DNA of 64,000 nucleotides, taken from NCBI RefSeq assembly GCF_022558445.1, contig NZ_CP054699.1, positions 1,940,001-2,004,000 of the forward strand, written 5' to 3'. The DNA is from Candidatus Contubernalis alkalaceticus. GTDB lineage: Bacteria; Bacillota; Dethiobacteria; SKNC01. The position numbers and the translations under genes were made by a program. Shown piece after piece: positions 1 to 8,002 of the stretch. Positions within the stretch are counted from its first letter, which is position 1, and each line of letters starts with the position of its first letter. The notes beneath the pieces were generated by a model. It worked only from the letters and a program-made list of their open reading frames with translations. It was not told the DNA's origin and ran no database searches.

Positions 1-171
1 TGGAATGGCAATACCTTTTTTCTCATCGGCAAGAACGATTATTGTATCTCCCGGCCTAATATCAAAAATGTCGCGAGCTTCCTTTGGAATTACAAATTGA
101 CCTTTTTCGCCTATTTTTACAGTCCATGCGTATTTGCCTTTTGGATGCTTTATAAATAACCCTCCTTTCAT
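1..171 (-). CDS. AbrB/MazE-family DNA-binding protein, partial (3' end outside window)
   Basis: The reverse strand encodes the N-terminal ~57 residues of an AbrB-type swapped-hairpin regulator. The visible core reads KIGEKGQFVIPKEARD, then a PGDTIIVL segment, which is the typical AbrB fold. Such proteins bind DNA as dimers and act as transition-state or antitoxin-type regulators. The gene runs off the left edge, so its effector region is unknown. The only ATG (169-171) overlaps the Shine-Dalgarno sequence AAAGGAGG. Homologues as I remember them begin at KHPKGK, which would need an ATA codon about 7 nt after the AGGAGG. The start is therefore uncertain. It belongs to the accessory region. Confidence 0.75.
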   Translation of the reverse strand, partial: MKGGLFIKHPKGKYAWTVKIGEKGQFVIPKEARDIFDIRPGDTIIVLADEKKGIAIP

Positions 172-575
172 TTACCAAGTGAGATAAGTATGATTAGTAT
201 AACTTAATTATACTTTATTCTTGAATGAAGTCAAGAAATAAAAATAAATGCATAACGACTGACCAGAGTAAAATCTGTCAACTCAACTATCCCTATATTA
301 AGACGGTTGACATGTTTCCATTAACATCAAAAATAAGGGTTTCCAGACATTGGCACCTCCGGCAAAACAGCCGCGAGAAAAACTCAATATCCAGAAACCC
401 TTTGTTTAAGCACATTTTCAGTCGCTTTACTTTCCCACCCTTGACATCAATACCACACAATCCACATCATGGCTCGAGAGGACCCCCTCGTCAACTTTCA
501 ACTATTTCAAGGGAGGGTGTGCATTTTGCACACCCTCTCTCGTAAACCTGATATTTCAGGTGTTCTTGACAGAAC
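172..575. other. Non-coding stretch with a strong hairpin and one copy of a 17-bp direct repeat
   Basis: I see no convincing gene here; an open frame at 225-545 has no recognisable protein features or ribosome binding site. The stretch contains a perfect 11-bp inverted repeat (513-523 with 527-537, GAGGGTGTGCA arm, 3-nt loop) downstream of the VOC gene, without a clear U-tract. It also contains ACCCTTGACATCAATAC at 437-453, which recurs at 10474-10490. Confidence 0.5.
437..453 (+). repeat. 17-bp direct repeat, left copy (island boundary candidate)
   Basis: ACCCTTGACATCAATAC is identical to 10474-10490. Similarity continues weakly on the right side (CACACAATCCAC versus TACGCACTCGAC, and both reach TGGCT). 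The two copies bracket the accessory genes and remnants between about 0.5 and 10.5 kb. Confidence 0.5.
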
Positions 576-1013
576 TTACTCATTTTTCAATTTCTCATCC
601 CAAATTTTCGTCCGTTCCTCAAAACTAACTTCGCTGTGGATTTGGTGAAGCATCCACATATATCCGTATGGGTCTGTACATACCGCGTTGCTCACGCCCA
701 TTTCAGGCATTTCGGTTATCGGCTGGATTACGTTAAAACCACTCTCGATTGCCTTCTCAAAGATTGCTTTGATGTCCGGGACGAGGACATTCAGCCACAT
801 ATGTTTGCACTCGCCGTCTTTCGGGCCAAAAAGCTGATATTCAGCGTTTTCGTCAAGAAGGTGAAACCTTGTTCCAAAAATCGTAAATACCGCTTCGTTC
901 AAACCCTTTTCGTAAGCCGTAACTTCAACACGCTCCGCACCGAAAACACGCTCGTAAAGTTCAAGCGCCTTCACGCTGTCGCTTACGACCATATCAATTT
1001 CAACACCGATCAT
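576..1013 (-). CDS. VOC-superfamily (glyoxalase/PhnB-like) protein
   Basis: This is a 145-residue protein of the vicinal-oxygen-chelate fold, with the N-terminal strand GVEIDMVVSDSVKALELYERVFG and a second module around MWLNVLVPDIKAIFEKA. Members include glyoxalases, dioxygenases, fosfomycin/bleomycin resistance proteins and PhnB-like proteins of unknown substrate. The sequence favours the PhnB-like group, but the substrate cannot be named. The start ATG follows AAAGGGGG at 9 nt. It lies 6 bp downstream of the DUF1905 gene on the same strand, so the two are probably cotranscribed. Both are typical accessory or gene-cassette families. Confidence 0.8.
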   Translation of the reverse strand: MIGVEIDMVVSDSVKALELYERVFGAERVEVTAYEKGLNEAVFTIFGTRFHLLDENAEYQLFGPKDGECKHMWLNVLVPDIKAIFEKAIESGFNVIQPITEMPEMGVSNAVCTDPYGYMWMLHQIHSEVSFEERTKIWDEKLKNE

Positions 1014-1019
1014 TTCTAA

Positions 1020-1307
1020 TTACCCCCTTTCCTTTATTGTAACGCGAACGCTATCACCCGCTTGTTTACCGATTTTAGCGCGAATGTCCTTACGAAGCCC
1101 GATGATATAACAAACTGAGCCGTCTGGGTTTTTCACGCCCATATTAACGATGCTACCATCGTACGACTCGCCGTCAAAAGTAGCGTGAACCTTGATACGC
1201 CCTTTGCCGAACTCCGCTCGGACGTCAAAGGGAAACTCGACATATGCGCCGTTTATTTCAGGAACTTTTTGGATGACGGCGTCAAATTCGTATATTTTAG
1301 AATTCAT
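1020..1307 (-). CDS. DUF1905 domain-containing protein
   Basis: A 95-residue protein matching the DUF1905 family: an all-beta domain beginning [21 protein letters not shown] and ending with a VRVTIKER strand. The function is unknown; relatives occur alone or fused to YdeI/OmpD-like proteins. I chose the ATG at 1307 because GAAAGG lies 9 nt upstream; an alternative ATG two codons earlier sits too close to that site. It is the first gene of a likely two-gene unit with the downstream VOC protein. A perfect 15-bp inverted repeat lies 69 bp upstream (1376-1425) and could be its operator. Confidence 0.75.
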   Translation of the reverse strand: MNSKIYEFDAVIQKVPEINGAYVEFPFDVRAEFGKGRIKVHATFDGESYDGSIVNMGVKNPDGSVCYIIGLRKDIRAKIGKQAGDSVRVTIKERG

Positions 1308-1375
1308 TTTCATCAACCTTTCGCATTGTAGGGCATTCCTATAAATGGTCTTTATAAAAAATCTTCCCAATAACT

Positions 1376-1425
1376 GATGGTTTGATATTATTATAACGCA
1401 ACGTTACCAGTAATATCAAACCATC
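1376..1425. repeat. 15-bp perfect inverted repeat upstream of the DUF1905 gene
   Basis: GATGGTTTGATATTA at 1376-1390 is exactly complementary to 1411-1425, separated by 20 bp that include AACGTT. It sits just upstream of the DUF1905-VOC pair. It may be an operator for a dimeric repressor or an end of a small mobile element. No U-tract follows, so it is a poor terminator. Confidence 0.7.
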
Positions 1426-1473
1426 GAAGAGAAGTTTAGTTTTCCAAAGAATGATGTTTCGGAAGACAACTCA

Positions 1474-1633
1474 CTATTTAACAACGTCTGATGGATGTGA
1501 GAAGATCCCTTGTATGTAAAAAACCGAGTTGTCATGAATCTGGGTATAATCGATCCACGGCTGCCAACCTTTGTCGGGGGAGAAAGAAGTCCGGTACGTC
1601 TTTCCAGCTTCAGGCGGCTGCTCCGGATTAACC
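1474..1633 (-). pseudogene. Unidentified C-terminal protein remnant
   Basis: The reverse strand reads open for about 53 codons, ending ...GWQPWIDYTQIHDNSV, then VFYIQGIFSHPSDVVK and TAG. The composition is protein-like, but there is no start codon or ribosome binding site and an upstream stop precedes it. It looks like the 3' remnant of a larger gene. I do not recognise the family. Confidence 0.35.
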
Positions 1634-1639
1634 AATTAA

Positions 1640-1906
1640 AGTGTGATTGAATTGGTAATTGCGATGATTATACCCAACATAACAACCCAAATGCCATGGA
1701 GATAGATTAGCTTCCTGAGCATCCGAATCAGTTACAATTCCCTGCTTTAGGACTTTAGTTCCTATAAACATGATTCCCGCCCAGAAATAAGCGAATTAGG
1801 TATCTTCCCTTATTTCTGGTACAAAAAAACCCCTCAACTACAAAGAAGAAGAATATTGGTACAACCAATCTCCCCAGCCACGTAAATATTAGCGGCATTT
1901 GAGGCA
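1640..1906 (-). pseudogene. TraX-family membrane protein remnant (frameshifted)
   Basis: The reverse strand encodes LPQMPLIFTWLGRLVVPIFF, then FFVVEGFFCTRNKGRYLIRLFL. This closely resembles the conserved core of TraX-family acyltransferase-like membrane proteins (PF05857). The frame then breaks and the sequence continues in another frame (MFIGTKVLKQG...). Both ends of the gene are missing. TraX homologues were first described from conjugative plasmids but are also common on clostridial chromosomes. Here the gene is clearly non-functional, which supports the view of this region as decayed accessory DNA. Confidence 0.6.
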
Positions 1907-1976
1907 GAAAAGTATATGATTTTTTGTTTTTTTCATTAAGTACTTGACTTCTTATAGTTGGTCTTTCATGTATAAT

Positions 1977-2108
1977 CTACAAAATATTACTTTTTGACTG
2001 CAACTCTTCTTTTAACTTCTCTACTTCTTTTTTGAGTGAACCTACCTGTGCCAGTGCTGCTAAAGCAAAAACAAAAGCAATAGGTGCCAAAAGACCGAAA
2101 TATTCCAT
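1977..2108 (-). CDS. Small single-pass membrane protein with C-terminal coiled coil (43 aa)
   Basis: A 43-residue frame starts with MEYFGLLAPIAFVFALAALA, one hydrophobic helix. It continues with the charged heptad-like segment KKEVEKLKEELQSK. AAAGGAGTAGG precedes the ATG at good spacing, and the frame ends in TAG. A longer frame covers the same DNA in another register but lacks these signals. Small helix-plus-coiled-coil proteins like this occur in many Firmicutes and their role is unknown. I rate the gene as real because of the ribosome binding site and the membrane/coil layout. Confidence 0.6.
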   Translation of the reverse strand: MEYFGLLAPIAFVFALAALAQVGSLKKEVEKLKEELQSKSNIL

Positions 2109-2129
2109 AAATACCTACTCCTTTCAGAA

Positions 2130-2330
2130 TTTTTTTATTTCCCGAAACGGGTTTTCTTAATGCTTCTTTCCAACCAATTACGCTAGCCTCTTGGTCATCG
2201 GAAATAAAAAAGTAAATGGGGGTGCTGATAGGAATTTCATTTTTTGCTACTGTTTTGGCATTATCTTTCAAATAATTTATTTCTCTTAACATATCTTGGA
2301 ACAAATCTATTGTGAAGCCAAGTTTTACCG
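2130..2330 (-). pseudogene. Alpha/beta-hydrolase remnant (middle part)
   Basis: The reverse strand encodes DMLREINYLKDNAKTVA, followed by IPISTPIYFFISDDQEA and IGWKEAL. This matches the region before the catalytic acid of alpha/beta hydrolases. The frame then runs out of recognisable homology at about 2130, where the upstream region of the 43-residue gene begins. No N-terminal nucleophile elbow is present. It is a truncated, non-functional fragment. Confidence 0.5.
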
Positions 2331-2469
2331 GGGCGATGCCAAACGGCAGCTACACCGGGAGATTGAACTGATGCGGGGGATTCATCACATCAGTCTGAAA
2401 GGTGAGCAACAAGCAATTCTTGCTGCCTGTTCAGAGTCTATTTCAGCTTCAAGGTTGTTCTCAATATAG
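2311..2469 (+). pseudogene. Unidentified coding remnant (FYRGDAKRQLHREIELMRG)
   Basis: A 52-codon plus-strand frame reads FYRGDAKRQLHREIELMRG, then IHHISLKGEQQAILAAC, and ends in TAG. It has no start codon. The charged helical composition suggests a genuine protein fragment, perhaps from a mobile element, but I do not recognise it. It abuts the hydrolase remnant on the opposite strand, consistent with a recombination junction near 2310. Confidence 0.3.
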
Positions 2470-2611
2470 CTTATAGATTGATTCAACCTGTCCAGCCACT
2501 CCATTGTATCAATTCCTTGTAATTAAAGTTTAAATGGATAATGTAATGTTTTCCTCTCAATTTCTGCACAAAAAAGACAGCATGCAAAAAACATTCAAGC
2601 TTTAACTTAGA

Positions 2612-2803
2612 TTGGTGCCTATTCTGGTTATTCAGCCTGGTGCGGACAAGATGACGCCTGCGAAATTCACAAAAAAAGCATATGACACACTTGGAACACA
2701 AAACAAGAAATATGTGGAACTTGAAGGAAGAGGTCACTGGGTTTTAGATGATGACGGTGTGGATCACATATGTAATGAGATGAAAGAGTGGTTTTTATAC
2801 TGA
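2612..2803 (+). pseudogene. Alpha/beta-hydrolase C-terminal fragment
   Basis: About 63 codons encode VPILVIQPGADKMTPAKFTK, then YVELEGRGHWVLDDDG. The GAD...TP and GRGHWV segments are the catalytic acid and histidine regions of an alpha/beta hydrolase of the monoacylglycerol-lipase/serine-aminopeptidase type. The first two thirds of the enzyme, including the serine nucleophile, are absent. It is on the opposite strand from the fragment at 2130-2330, so the two need not come from one gene. Confidence 0.6.
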
Positions 2804-2822
2804 GCATACCTCAGTAGACCTA

Positions 2823-2948
2823 TTATTCAGTTTTGCTTAATGCGTTTTCTACCGCTTTTAATATCGATTTGCTGCTCCTTGTGGCTCCGCTGATACAGTC
2901 AACCTGAAGTGTTTGTGATTCAATAAAAAGAGAGCCATATTGCCGCCG
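2823..2948 (-). pseudogene. FMN-binding domain C-terminal remnant
   Basis: The reverse strand encodes LQVDCISGATRSSKSILKAV followed by ENALSKTE and TAA. This is the characteristic C-terminal end of FMN_bind (RnfG/NqrC-like) domains, in which the S/T-GAT-S/T motif carries covalently bound flavin. The rest of the protein is missing and the upstream sequence changes character at about 2950. It is a gene fragment left by rearrangement. Confidence 0.55.
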
Positions 2949-3742
2949 TAAATGGCACAAAAAAGCACAACGTTCTTGTTATAATTTCCTGCGTTCTTAT
3001 CGGGCTGTTCGTTATAGGTGTAATTGCGTTCGTAACCACAAAAGGCATTATAACCAACAACGGTCTTGTTCCACAATATTATGTGGAAAACAGCCATGAA
3101 GCTATCATCCCGCGTGAAATTTTCATGCAGGTACAGGAAGAACTGGTCAGGCGGCGGTGTGTCCATCTCAGCAAGAACGGCAAAAAACGCAGTTTCAGCA
3201 GCAACCACTGCTTCTCTAACATGGTCATCTGCGGTAACTGCGGCGAGGTGTTTCGCAGGGTTCACTGGAACAACCGTGGGAAGAAATCTATTGTCTGGCG
3301 GTGTGTCAGCCGCTTGGAAAACACCGGTCTGTTTTGTGACGCTCGCACAGTTTTGGAAAGCACCATCGAGCAGGTACTGATTACGGCCATCAACCAAACA
3401 CTATGTGATAAGGATGCTTTCCTCACCACTTTGCAGAAAAACATTGAAACTGTTCTATGCTATGAAAATGATAAGACCCTGGTCGGAATTGATAGACGGT
3501 TGGAAGAACTGCAAACCCAGCTTTTAAAGCTTGCCAGCTCCAAAGCCGACTACGAGGATGTCGCAGATGAGATTTACAGCCTGCGTGAGCAGAAGCAAAA
3601 GGCTCAGGTGGAAAGCATCGGACGGGACGAAATTCGTAAAAGGATTGATGACATGAGCACTTTCCTTCGGGAGCAACCCACCACCATAATCGAATACGAT
3701 GAGCAGCTTGTCCGACGGTTGATTGAAGTAAGCGTAAAATAA
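2927..3742 (+). pseudogene. Large serine recombinase C-terminal part, interrupted by IS66
   Basis: From about 3040 the frame encodes NNGLVPQYYVENSHEAIIP, a zinc-ribbon with CGNC and a later C (residues after MVICGNCGEVFRR), and a coiled-coil C-terminal region. This matches the recombinase and zinc-beta-ribbon domains of large serine recombinases from integrative elements. The N-terminal catalytic resolvase domain with its serine is missing. Upstream, in the same frame, is an unrelated hydrophobic segment (VLVIISCVLIGLFVIGVIAF) that appears to be fused by rearrangement. The IS66 element cuts the frame at 3727, and the native 3' end resumes at 6174-6310. Confidence 0.75.
3663..3727 (+). repeat. 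65-bp direct repeat, left copy, abutting IS66
   Basis: This 65-bp segment of the recombinase gene (starts TCCTTCGGGAGC, ends CGGTTGATTGAA) is repeated at 6174-6238 with one difference (T at 3690, C at 6201). The left copy ends exactly at the IS66 left inverted repeat, and the right copy begins exactly at the right one. Confidence 0.9.
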
Positions 3743-3773
3743 TCCCCACCTTAATTAAGGCAGGGTATTTAAA

Positions 3774-5348
3774 CTACCTATTTTTTAACCGGCAACTATC
3801 AGGTAAAGTATCAGACCATGGTAACAGTTGATCCAGAATATTCTGTTTTTCAATATCTATGTTAGGCAGTTTCTCAAACAAATAGTTCAAGTAATTAAAG
3901 GGATTTAATCCATTTTCCTTGGCCGTTTCAACGACACTGTAGATAGTAGCACTGGACTTAGCCCCCCGGGGGGTATTAGCAAATAAGAAGTTTTTTCTTC
4001 CGATTACAAAAGGCTTGATGGAGCGCTCAGCACGATTATTATCAATATCCAGGCGACCATCCAGCATAAAAGCTTCAAGCTTATCCCACTGGTTTAGGCA
4101 GTAATTAATAGCTTGACCGAAAGAGCTTTTTGGGAGCACCTGCGGTTTTTGTTGATTAAGCCATGCTAAAAAAGCATCCAGCACAGGACGGCTGCGCTCC
4201 AGGCGTTTTTCATAACGTTCATCAAAGGTTTTTTCGCTTAAATCACGTTCAATAGCAAATAGGCGGTTGCAAAAGTCCAGGCCTTTCTTTGCTGCTACTT
4301 CAGCATTTTTTTTGGACTTAGGCAGAGCCTTAAGCGTCTCATCAAATTTCCGTCTTGCGTGGCTCAAACAACCGACTAGGGTAACGTCCGATAAACCGTT
4401 GTAGCCAGCGTAGCCATCAACCTGCAGATAACCTTTGAAACCGGAAAGGAACTTGTGGGGATGGACCTTGGCCCGTGTCTCTTGGTAGTCATAGAGGACG
4501 ATGGACGGCCCTTCCCGACCGGTTCGATACAACCACATGTATGAAGTTGATTCTGCTGGCCGTTCCGGTTCCTTTAGCACCTGCAAGGTGGTTTCGTCTG
4601 CTTGTAGCACTTCATGATTTAGTAGGTGAGTGTGCATACGGTCGTATAGAAGTTTTAACCACTTATCAGCTCCGTAGACCACCCAGTTGGCCAGGGTCTG
4701 ACGGGATAATTCAATTCCCAGGTACTTAAACTGCTGTTCCTGCCGATAAAGAGGCATGCTATTTAAATACTTTTGGCTCATAACGTAGGCCATGAACGAC
4801 GGGGAAACCAGGCTCCCCTTTAGCACAGGGTTAGGCATTGGAGCAGTTACTATAGGACTGTTGTTTGTCTCATTTTTTTCACAGTTTCGGCAGGAATAGA
4901 CATAGCGCACATGCTTTACTACCTTTACCTGAGCGGGAATGATTTTAAGCTCCTGCCTGACCTCCGTGCTCATCTCGTGCAAAGGATGACCACAAGAGCA
5001 GATTTGCTCTTCTTCTGGCAGGCGGTACTCTACCGTCTCCACGGGCAGATCTTTTAACATGGCCTCACGGTGGCCCTTCTTTTTCTTACGTCGTTGGTAA
5101 GTAATGGTTTCAATTGTAGGCTCAGCCAGAAGGGGCTGTGCTTCTACCTCTGCTTCATCAAAAAGCTGCATTTGATCTGGATTGGTCTTTTCACTGGATG
5201 ATCCGAATTGCCGCTGTTTGTTGAGCCGAAATTGTTCTAAAAACCAGTTTACCTTGGCATTAAGCTCGGCATTTTCTTTTTCCAGTTCTTCGCAGCGTTT
5301 TTGATAGTAATCTATAGAATTGGCGGTATTTTTAGGTTTTGTTTTCAT
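3774..5348 (-). CDS. tnpC: IS66 transposase TnpC (DDE)
   Basis: A 524-residue DDE transposase. The N-terminus has a leucine-zipper-like coil (about residues 15-42), then a zinc-binding segment with CSCG and CRNC pairs (about 117-157). The catalytic core carries the acidic triad at about D251 ([10 protein letters not shown]), D311 (LQVDGYAGY) and E441 ([11 protein letters not shown]), followed by the conserved GRKNFLFA segment. The length is standard for the family and there is no damage. It is the third gene of the element, 71 bp downstream of tnpB. Confidence 0.95.
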   Translation of the reverse strand: MKTKPKNTANSIDYYQKRCEELEKENAELNAKVNWFLEQFRLNKQRQFGSSSEKTNPDQMQLFDEAEVEAQPLLAEPTIETITYQRRKKKKGHREAMLKDLPVETVEYRLPEEEQICSCGHPLHEMSTEVRQELKIIPAQVKVVKHVRYVYSCRNCEKNETNNSPIVTAPMPNPVLKGSLVSPSFMAYVMSQKYLNSMPLYRQEQQFKYLGIELSRQTLANWVVYGADKWLKLLYDRMHTHLLNHEVLQADETTLQVLKEPERPAESTSYMWLYRTGREGPSIVLYDYQETRAKVHPHKFLSGFKGYLQVDGYAGYNGLSDVTLVGCLSHARRKFDETLKALPKSKKNAEVAAKKGLDFCNRLFAIERDLSEKTFDERYEKRLERSRPVLDAFLAWLNQQKPQVLPKSSFGQAINYCLNQWDKLEAFMLDGRLDIDNNRAERSIKPFVIGRKNFLFANTPRGAKSSATIYSVVETAKENGLNPFNYLNYLFEKLPNIDIEKQNILDQLLPWSDTLPDSCRLKNR

Positions 5349-5419
5349 ATATTATTAATTCGACTAATATAAGGCTAATTCCTCCTAAAAACAGTGGTTT
5401 TTTGTGAAATTGCTATGTT

Positions 5420-5776
5420 TTATATGACCGTACGAGCTGTTACTGCCGAATGAGCCTGTTGCTGATCTAAGGACAGACCATCCAGTAACCAGCGCAGCTG
5501 ACGGCAGCTGATTTTTATCGGCTTAAAGCTGGGCTGTTCCGGCCATTGGAATTTGCCTCGCTCCAAACGTCGATAATATAGCCAAAAACCATTGTGTTCC
5601 CAATGAAGAATCTTTAGCTTATCTCTCTTTCTGTTGCAAAATACAAATAAACAGGGGGAGAAGGGGTCCAGTTCAAAGCCTTCTTTTACCAGAACTGCCA
5701 ATCCGTCGATCGCCTTTCTCAAATCCGTGCTTCCGCAGGCCAGGTATACCCGTTCTACGGTATTTTCGTTCAGCAT
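5420..5776 (-). CDS. tnpB: IS66 accessory protein TnpB
   Basis: A 118-residue protein matching the IS66 Orf2 family: YLACGSTDLRKAIDGLAVLV at about 10-30, then FVFCNRKRDKLKILHWEHNG. Its precise biochemical role is not established, but it is needed for transposition in studied IS66 elements. Its start overlaps the end of tnpA by 7 bp, which suggests translational coupling. Confidence 0.95.
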   Translation of the reverse strand: MLNENTVERVYLACGSTDLRKAIDGLAVLVKEGFELDPFSPCLFVFCNRKRDKLKILHWEHNGFWLYYRRLERGKFQWPEQPSFKPIKISCRQLRWLLDGLSLDQQQAHSAVTARTVI

Positions 5777-6084
5777 ATGTCTGCTAATGTCATTACCAGG
5801 TCTGAGAGTAGCTGTTTGTCAAATCCTGGTTTTACTTCTATGGCTGCTTTGCCTATTCTTACTAGCATGGCGTTCCCAGGGTTGGAACCTAAACTGTCTA
5901 TTTCTATTGACATCCATTGTGCTGGAGCAGCAGAGTTTTCTATGTTTTTATATTTGCGAAGCCAGTAGCGTAACTGATGAAGTTTAATATCATGTGTAGC
6001 GCACCATTCTGTGGTGCTCTGCCCACTGACTCTAAAAGCCGATACCCGTGCTTCCCACATTTTTCTCAGTTCTTCTTTTGTCAT
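5770..6084 (-). CDS. tnpA: IS66 accessory protein TnpA (helix-turn-helix)
   Basis: A 104-residue protein with an N-terminal helix-turn-helix region (ELRKMWEARVSAFRVSGQST, then WCATHDIKLHQLRYW), typical of IS66 Orf1. It probably binds the element ends. It is the first gene of the element, starting 89 bp inside the right end. The GAGGATTTGC preceding the ATG serves as ribosome binding site. Confidence 0.9.
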   Translation of the reverse strand: MTKEELRKMWEARVSAFRVSGQSTTEWCATHDIKLHQLRYWLRKYKNIENSAAPAQWMSIEIDSLGSNPGNAMLVRIGKAAIEVKPGFDKQLLSDLVMTLADIC

Positions 6085-6173
6085 AAATGCAAATCCTCCT
6101 CACTTGGTTTACTTGAGGAAAATTATCGCATATTTTATGGAAGATTACTATGTGGGCACAGTTTGACGCTTAC

Positions 6174-6310
6174 TCCTTCGGGAGCAACCCACCACCATAA
6201 CCGAATACGATGAGCAGCTTGTCCGACGGTTGATTGAAAAAGTCACCGTTTATGAGGATAAATTCACCATTGAATTCAAGTCCGGCGTGACAGTGGATGT
6301 GGAAGAATAA
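6174..6310 (+). pseudogene. 3' end of the interrupted serine recombinase, with right copy of the 65-bp repeat
   Basis: The frame resumes in the recombinase reading as REQPTTITEYDEQLVRRLIE, then KVTVYEDKFTIEFKSGVTV and stops with TAA at 6308-6310. This is the usual C-terminal end of large serine recombinases. The first 65 bp (6174-6238) repeat 3663-3727. Joining 3727 to 6239 would restore a continuous reading frame through the recombinase C-terminal domain. Confidence 0.85.
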
Positions 6311-6354
6311 GGAAAAACAAACAAGGCACTCTACGGATTACAACATAGGGTGCC

Positions 6355-7128
6355 TTAATTGTCATGATTGAATATTTGATTAATCATATATTCAGCAAAT
6401 GCTTGAGAAGCGCTTGCACTTGTATCCATACTAAAAATTTCATTCCCGCAATAACTATTTACAGCTTTATTAATAATCTGCTTGTATCTCGCCGGGAGGT
6501 TCCTCATTCCCCATTGGCCGCCTTGCTTTTTTGATAAAACAATATCATCCTTAATATAAGCGAGAACACGGCAAAGACTTAAAATAATATAAACAGGATT
6601 TTCTTTAATATCGTTTACTGCATTTTCAATATCACACTTGATGCTATCAATATAGTCTGCTTTTGGTACGGTACCAAAAACGAATTTGATATCTTCTCCG
6701 CTAAGAACAATTCCAGCCTTACGAACCACGGTGAAATGTGCGGCTAAATCTTTGTCGACACCATTCATAGACTTACAGTAATTTTCCAGATTCGTTTGGC
6801 ATTCTTCTTTGTGTGTATTGGAAAAATGAAGTTCAAATGGAGTAGGATATATGAAATTTTTGCAATGCTTTTTAAGAATCAAACTCATTTCAATTCCCTT
6901 GGGAGGGGATATATTGTCTTTATGTAATAGAACATTTATCAACTCTTCTTTCTCAAGTAAAGACGGCGTTTCTTTAGTTACAACTAAAAAATCAATATCA
7001 CTTATATCCCAATGAAAGCAATTAAATGCAATGGAACCATGAACATAAATTCCAATAAGATTATCACCGAGAATACCTTGATATGATTTTTTGATCTGAT
7101 CAAGAAGTTCTTTTTCTTTTGTCTGCAT
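6355..7128 (-). CDS. Aminoglycoside nucleotidyltransferase-like protein (AadA/ANT(9)-type fold)
   Basis: A 257-residue pol-beta-type nucleotidyltransferase. It has the GS motif in YVHGSIAF (about residue 31) and the metal-binding D-x-D in SDIDFLVV (about 44 and 46). A C-terminal helical region follows (LCRVLAYIKDD...KKQGGQWGMRNLP), as in the DUF4111 domain of AadA-type enzymes. These enzymes adenylylate spectinomycin or streptomycin, but distant members have unknown substrates, so resistance is an inference. The ATG at 7128 follows AAAGGGA at 7 nt; an upstream ATG would overlap the previous gene. It is the last gene of a tight four-gene minus-strand unit. Confidence 0.75.
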   Translation of the reverse strand: MQTKEKELLDQIKKSYQGILGDNLIGIYVHGSIAFNCFHWDISDIDFLVVTKETPSLLEKEELINVLLHKDNISPPKGIEMSLILKKHCKNFIYPTPFELHFSNTHKEECQTNLENYCKSMNGVDKDLAAHFTVVRKAGIVLSGEDIKFVFGTVPKADYIDSIKCDIENAVNDIKENPVYIILSLCRVLAYIKDDIVLSKKQGGQWGMRNLPARYKQIINKAVNSYCGNEIFSMDTSASASQAFAEYMINQIFNHDN

Positions 7129-7147
7129 AAATCGTTCCCTTTCAATA

Positions 7148-7534
7148 CTATCCTTTAACCTCAAATATTGATCCCTCTCTACGATATCTAAGTTTTTCGT
7201 AATACGGGTCTATATCACTCATAACATAGACGGGTTGATCCGGAAAGTCTTGGCATACCCGTTCCATAAGGCTTTTTCCAATTTGCCTTCCCCTGTATGA
7301 TTTTCTAACAAGTAAATCATAAATATAGACGCCGAAACCATCATCTTCTCGGCAACGAGCGTAGCCGCACACAAGAGTTTCATCGCAAGCTATATAGGTT
7401 GTGCTCGTTTCAAGCGCCTTAATGTATTTATCACGGCCGGTTGACCCATGGTAATCGATCCACTCATCTCCCTCATCAGCAATCAAATCAAAAAGTAAAG
7501 ATTCATCGGCTTTGCTGTATTTCTTAATCTCCAT
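7148..7534 (-). CDS. GNAT-family N-acetyltransferase
   Basis: A 128-residue acetyltransferase with the acetyl-CoA pyrophosphate-binding loop RGRQIGKSLM (residues 81-90) after the strand IYDLLVRKSY. The substrate is unknown. The start ATG follows AGGTGG at 5 nt. It begins 9 bp after the DUF3788 gene and ends 19 bp before the nucleotidyltransferase start, so the genes are almost certainly cotranscribed. It is compact for a GNAT but has the N-terminal strand, the central beta sheet and a C-terminal YYEKLRYRREG segment. Confidence 0.85.
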   Translation of the reverse strand: MEIKKYSKADESLLFDLIADEGDEWIDYHGSTGRDKYIKALETSTTYIACDETLVCGYARCREDDGFGVYIYDLLVRKSYRGRQIGKSLMERVCQDFPDQPVYVMSDIDPYYEKLRYRREGSIFEVKG

Positions 7535-7543
7535 ATTAACCAC

Positions 7544-8002
7544 CTATTTAATGCTTTTTCTAAAATCAGCAAGAGAAAAAACTGCCTCAAACATTTCATC
7601 CGAACACAAGTCGAAAACAAGAGGAAAGTACTTCAGTTTCCCCATTTGTTTTGAGTCCGCAATAATTAGCTTGACCTCATTATCAAGCGGAAGACTGAAT
7701 ACATCTGCACGGGCTTTTTCAGGAACATAGATGGTCACCTTGAAAAAACCGTCCCAAATCGATAGCCAAAAAACGGTTGTTTCATTTTGACCGCCTCGAA
7801 CGCCTGTCCACTTATAGAGTCCCTTTGCCAGCCACGCCTTGCCATCACTGTAGTAACGCCATTCTAACTGAATATCGTGGCTCGCTAGTTCGTTGACAAA
7901 CTTCACATAGGCATTGTTCGATTCTCCAAGCGCGTTTGCAACAATATCACTTGAAGGTTGAATATCAGGATTTCTGAGTAATTGTTGCTTGGTTGATTGC
8001 AT
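7544..8002 (-). CDS. DUF3788 family protein
   Basis: A 152-residue protein matching DUF3788. The diagnostic core is EWRYYSDGKAWLAKGLYKW followed by TVFWLSIWDGFFKVTIYV. The function is unknown; the fold resembles small ligand-binding domains and the family is common in accessory regions of Firmicutes and Bacteroidetes. Its start overlaps the end of the upstream GNAT gene by 38 bp, and the next gene begins 9 bp after its stop. Confidence 0.8.
   Translation of the reverse strand: MQSTKQQLLRNPDIQPSSDIVANALGESNNAYVKFVNELASHDIQLEWRYYSDGKAWLAKGLYKWTGVRGGQNETTVFWLSIWDGFFKVTIYVPEKARADVFSLPLDNEVKLIIADSKQMGKLKYFPLVFDLCSDEMFEAVFSLADFRKSIK

Larger units (their letters stand above)
3728..6173 (-). mobile_element. 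IS66-family insertion sequence, complete, 2446 bp
   Basis: The element has imperfect 22-bp terminal inverted repeats beginning GTAAGCGT (3728-3749 and the complement of 6152-6173; 17 of 22 positions match). It contains the three-gene set tnpA, tnpB and tnpC in that order on the minus strand. The size is normal for IS66 elements. All three frames are intact, so it may still be mobile. It interrupts a large serine recombinase gene. IS66 elements normally make 8-bp target duplications, but here the flanking duplication is 65 bp. Confidence 0.95.

Noticed and set aside
225-545. 106-codon open frame on the plus strand
   Set aside because: No ribosome binding site, irregular composition and no resemblance to known proteins; it covers a terminator-like hairpin.
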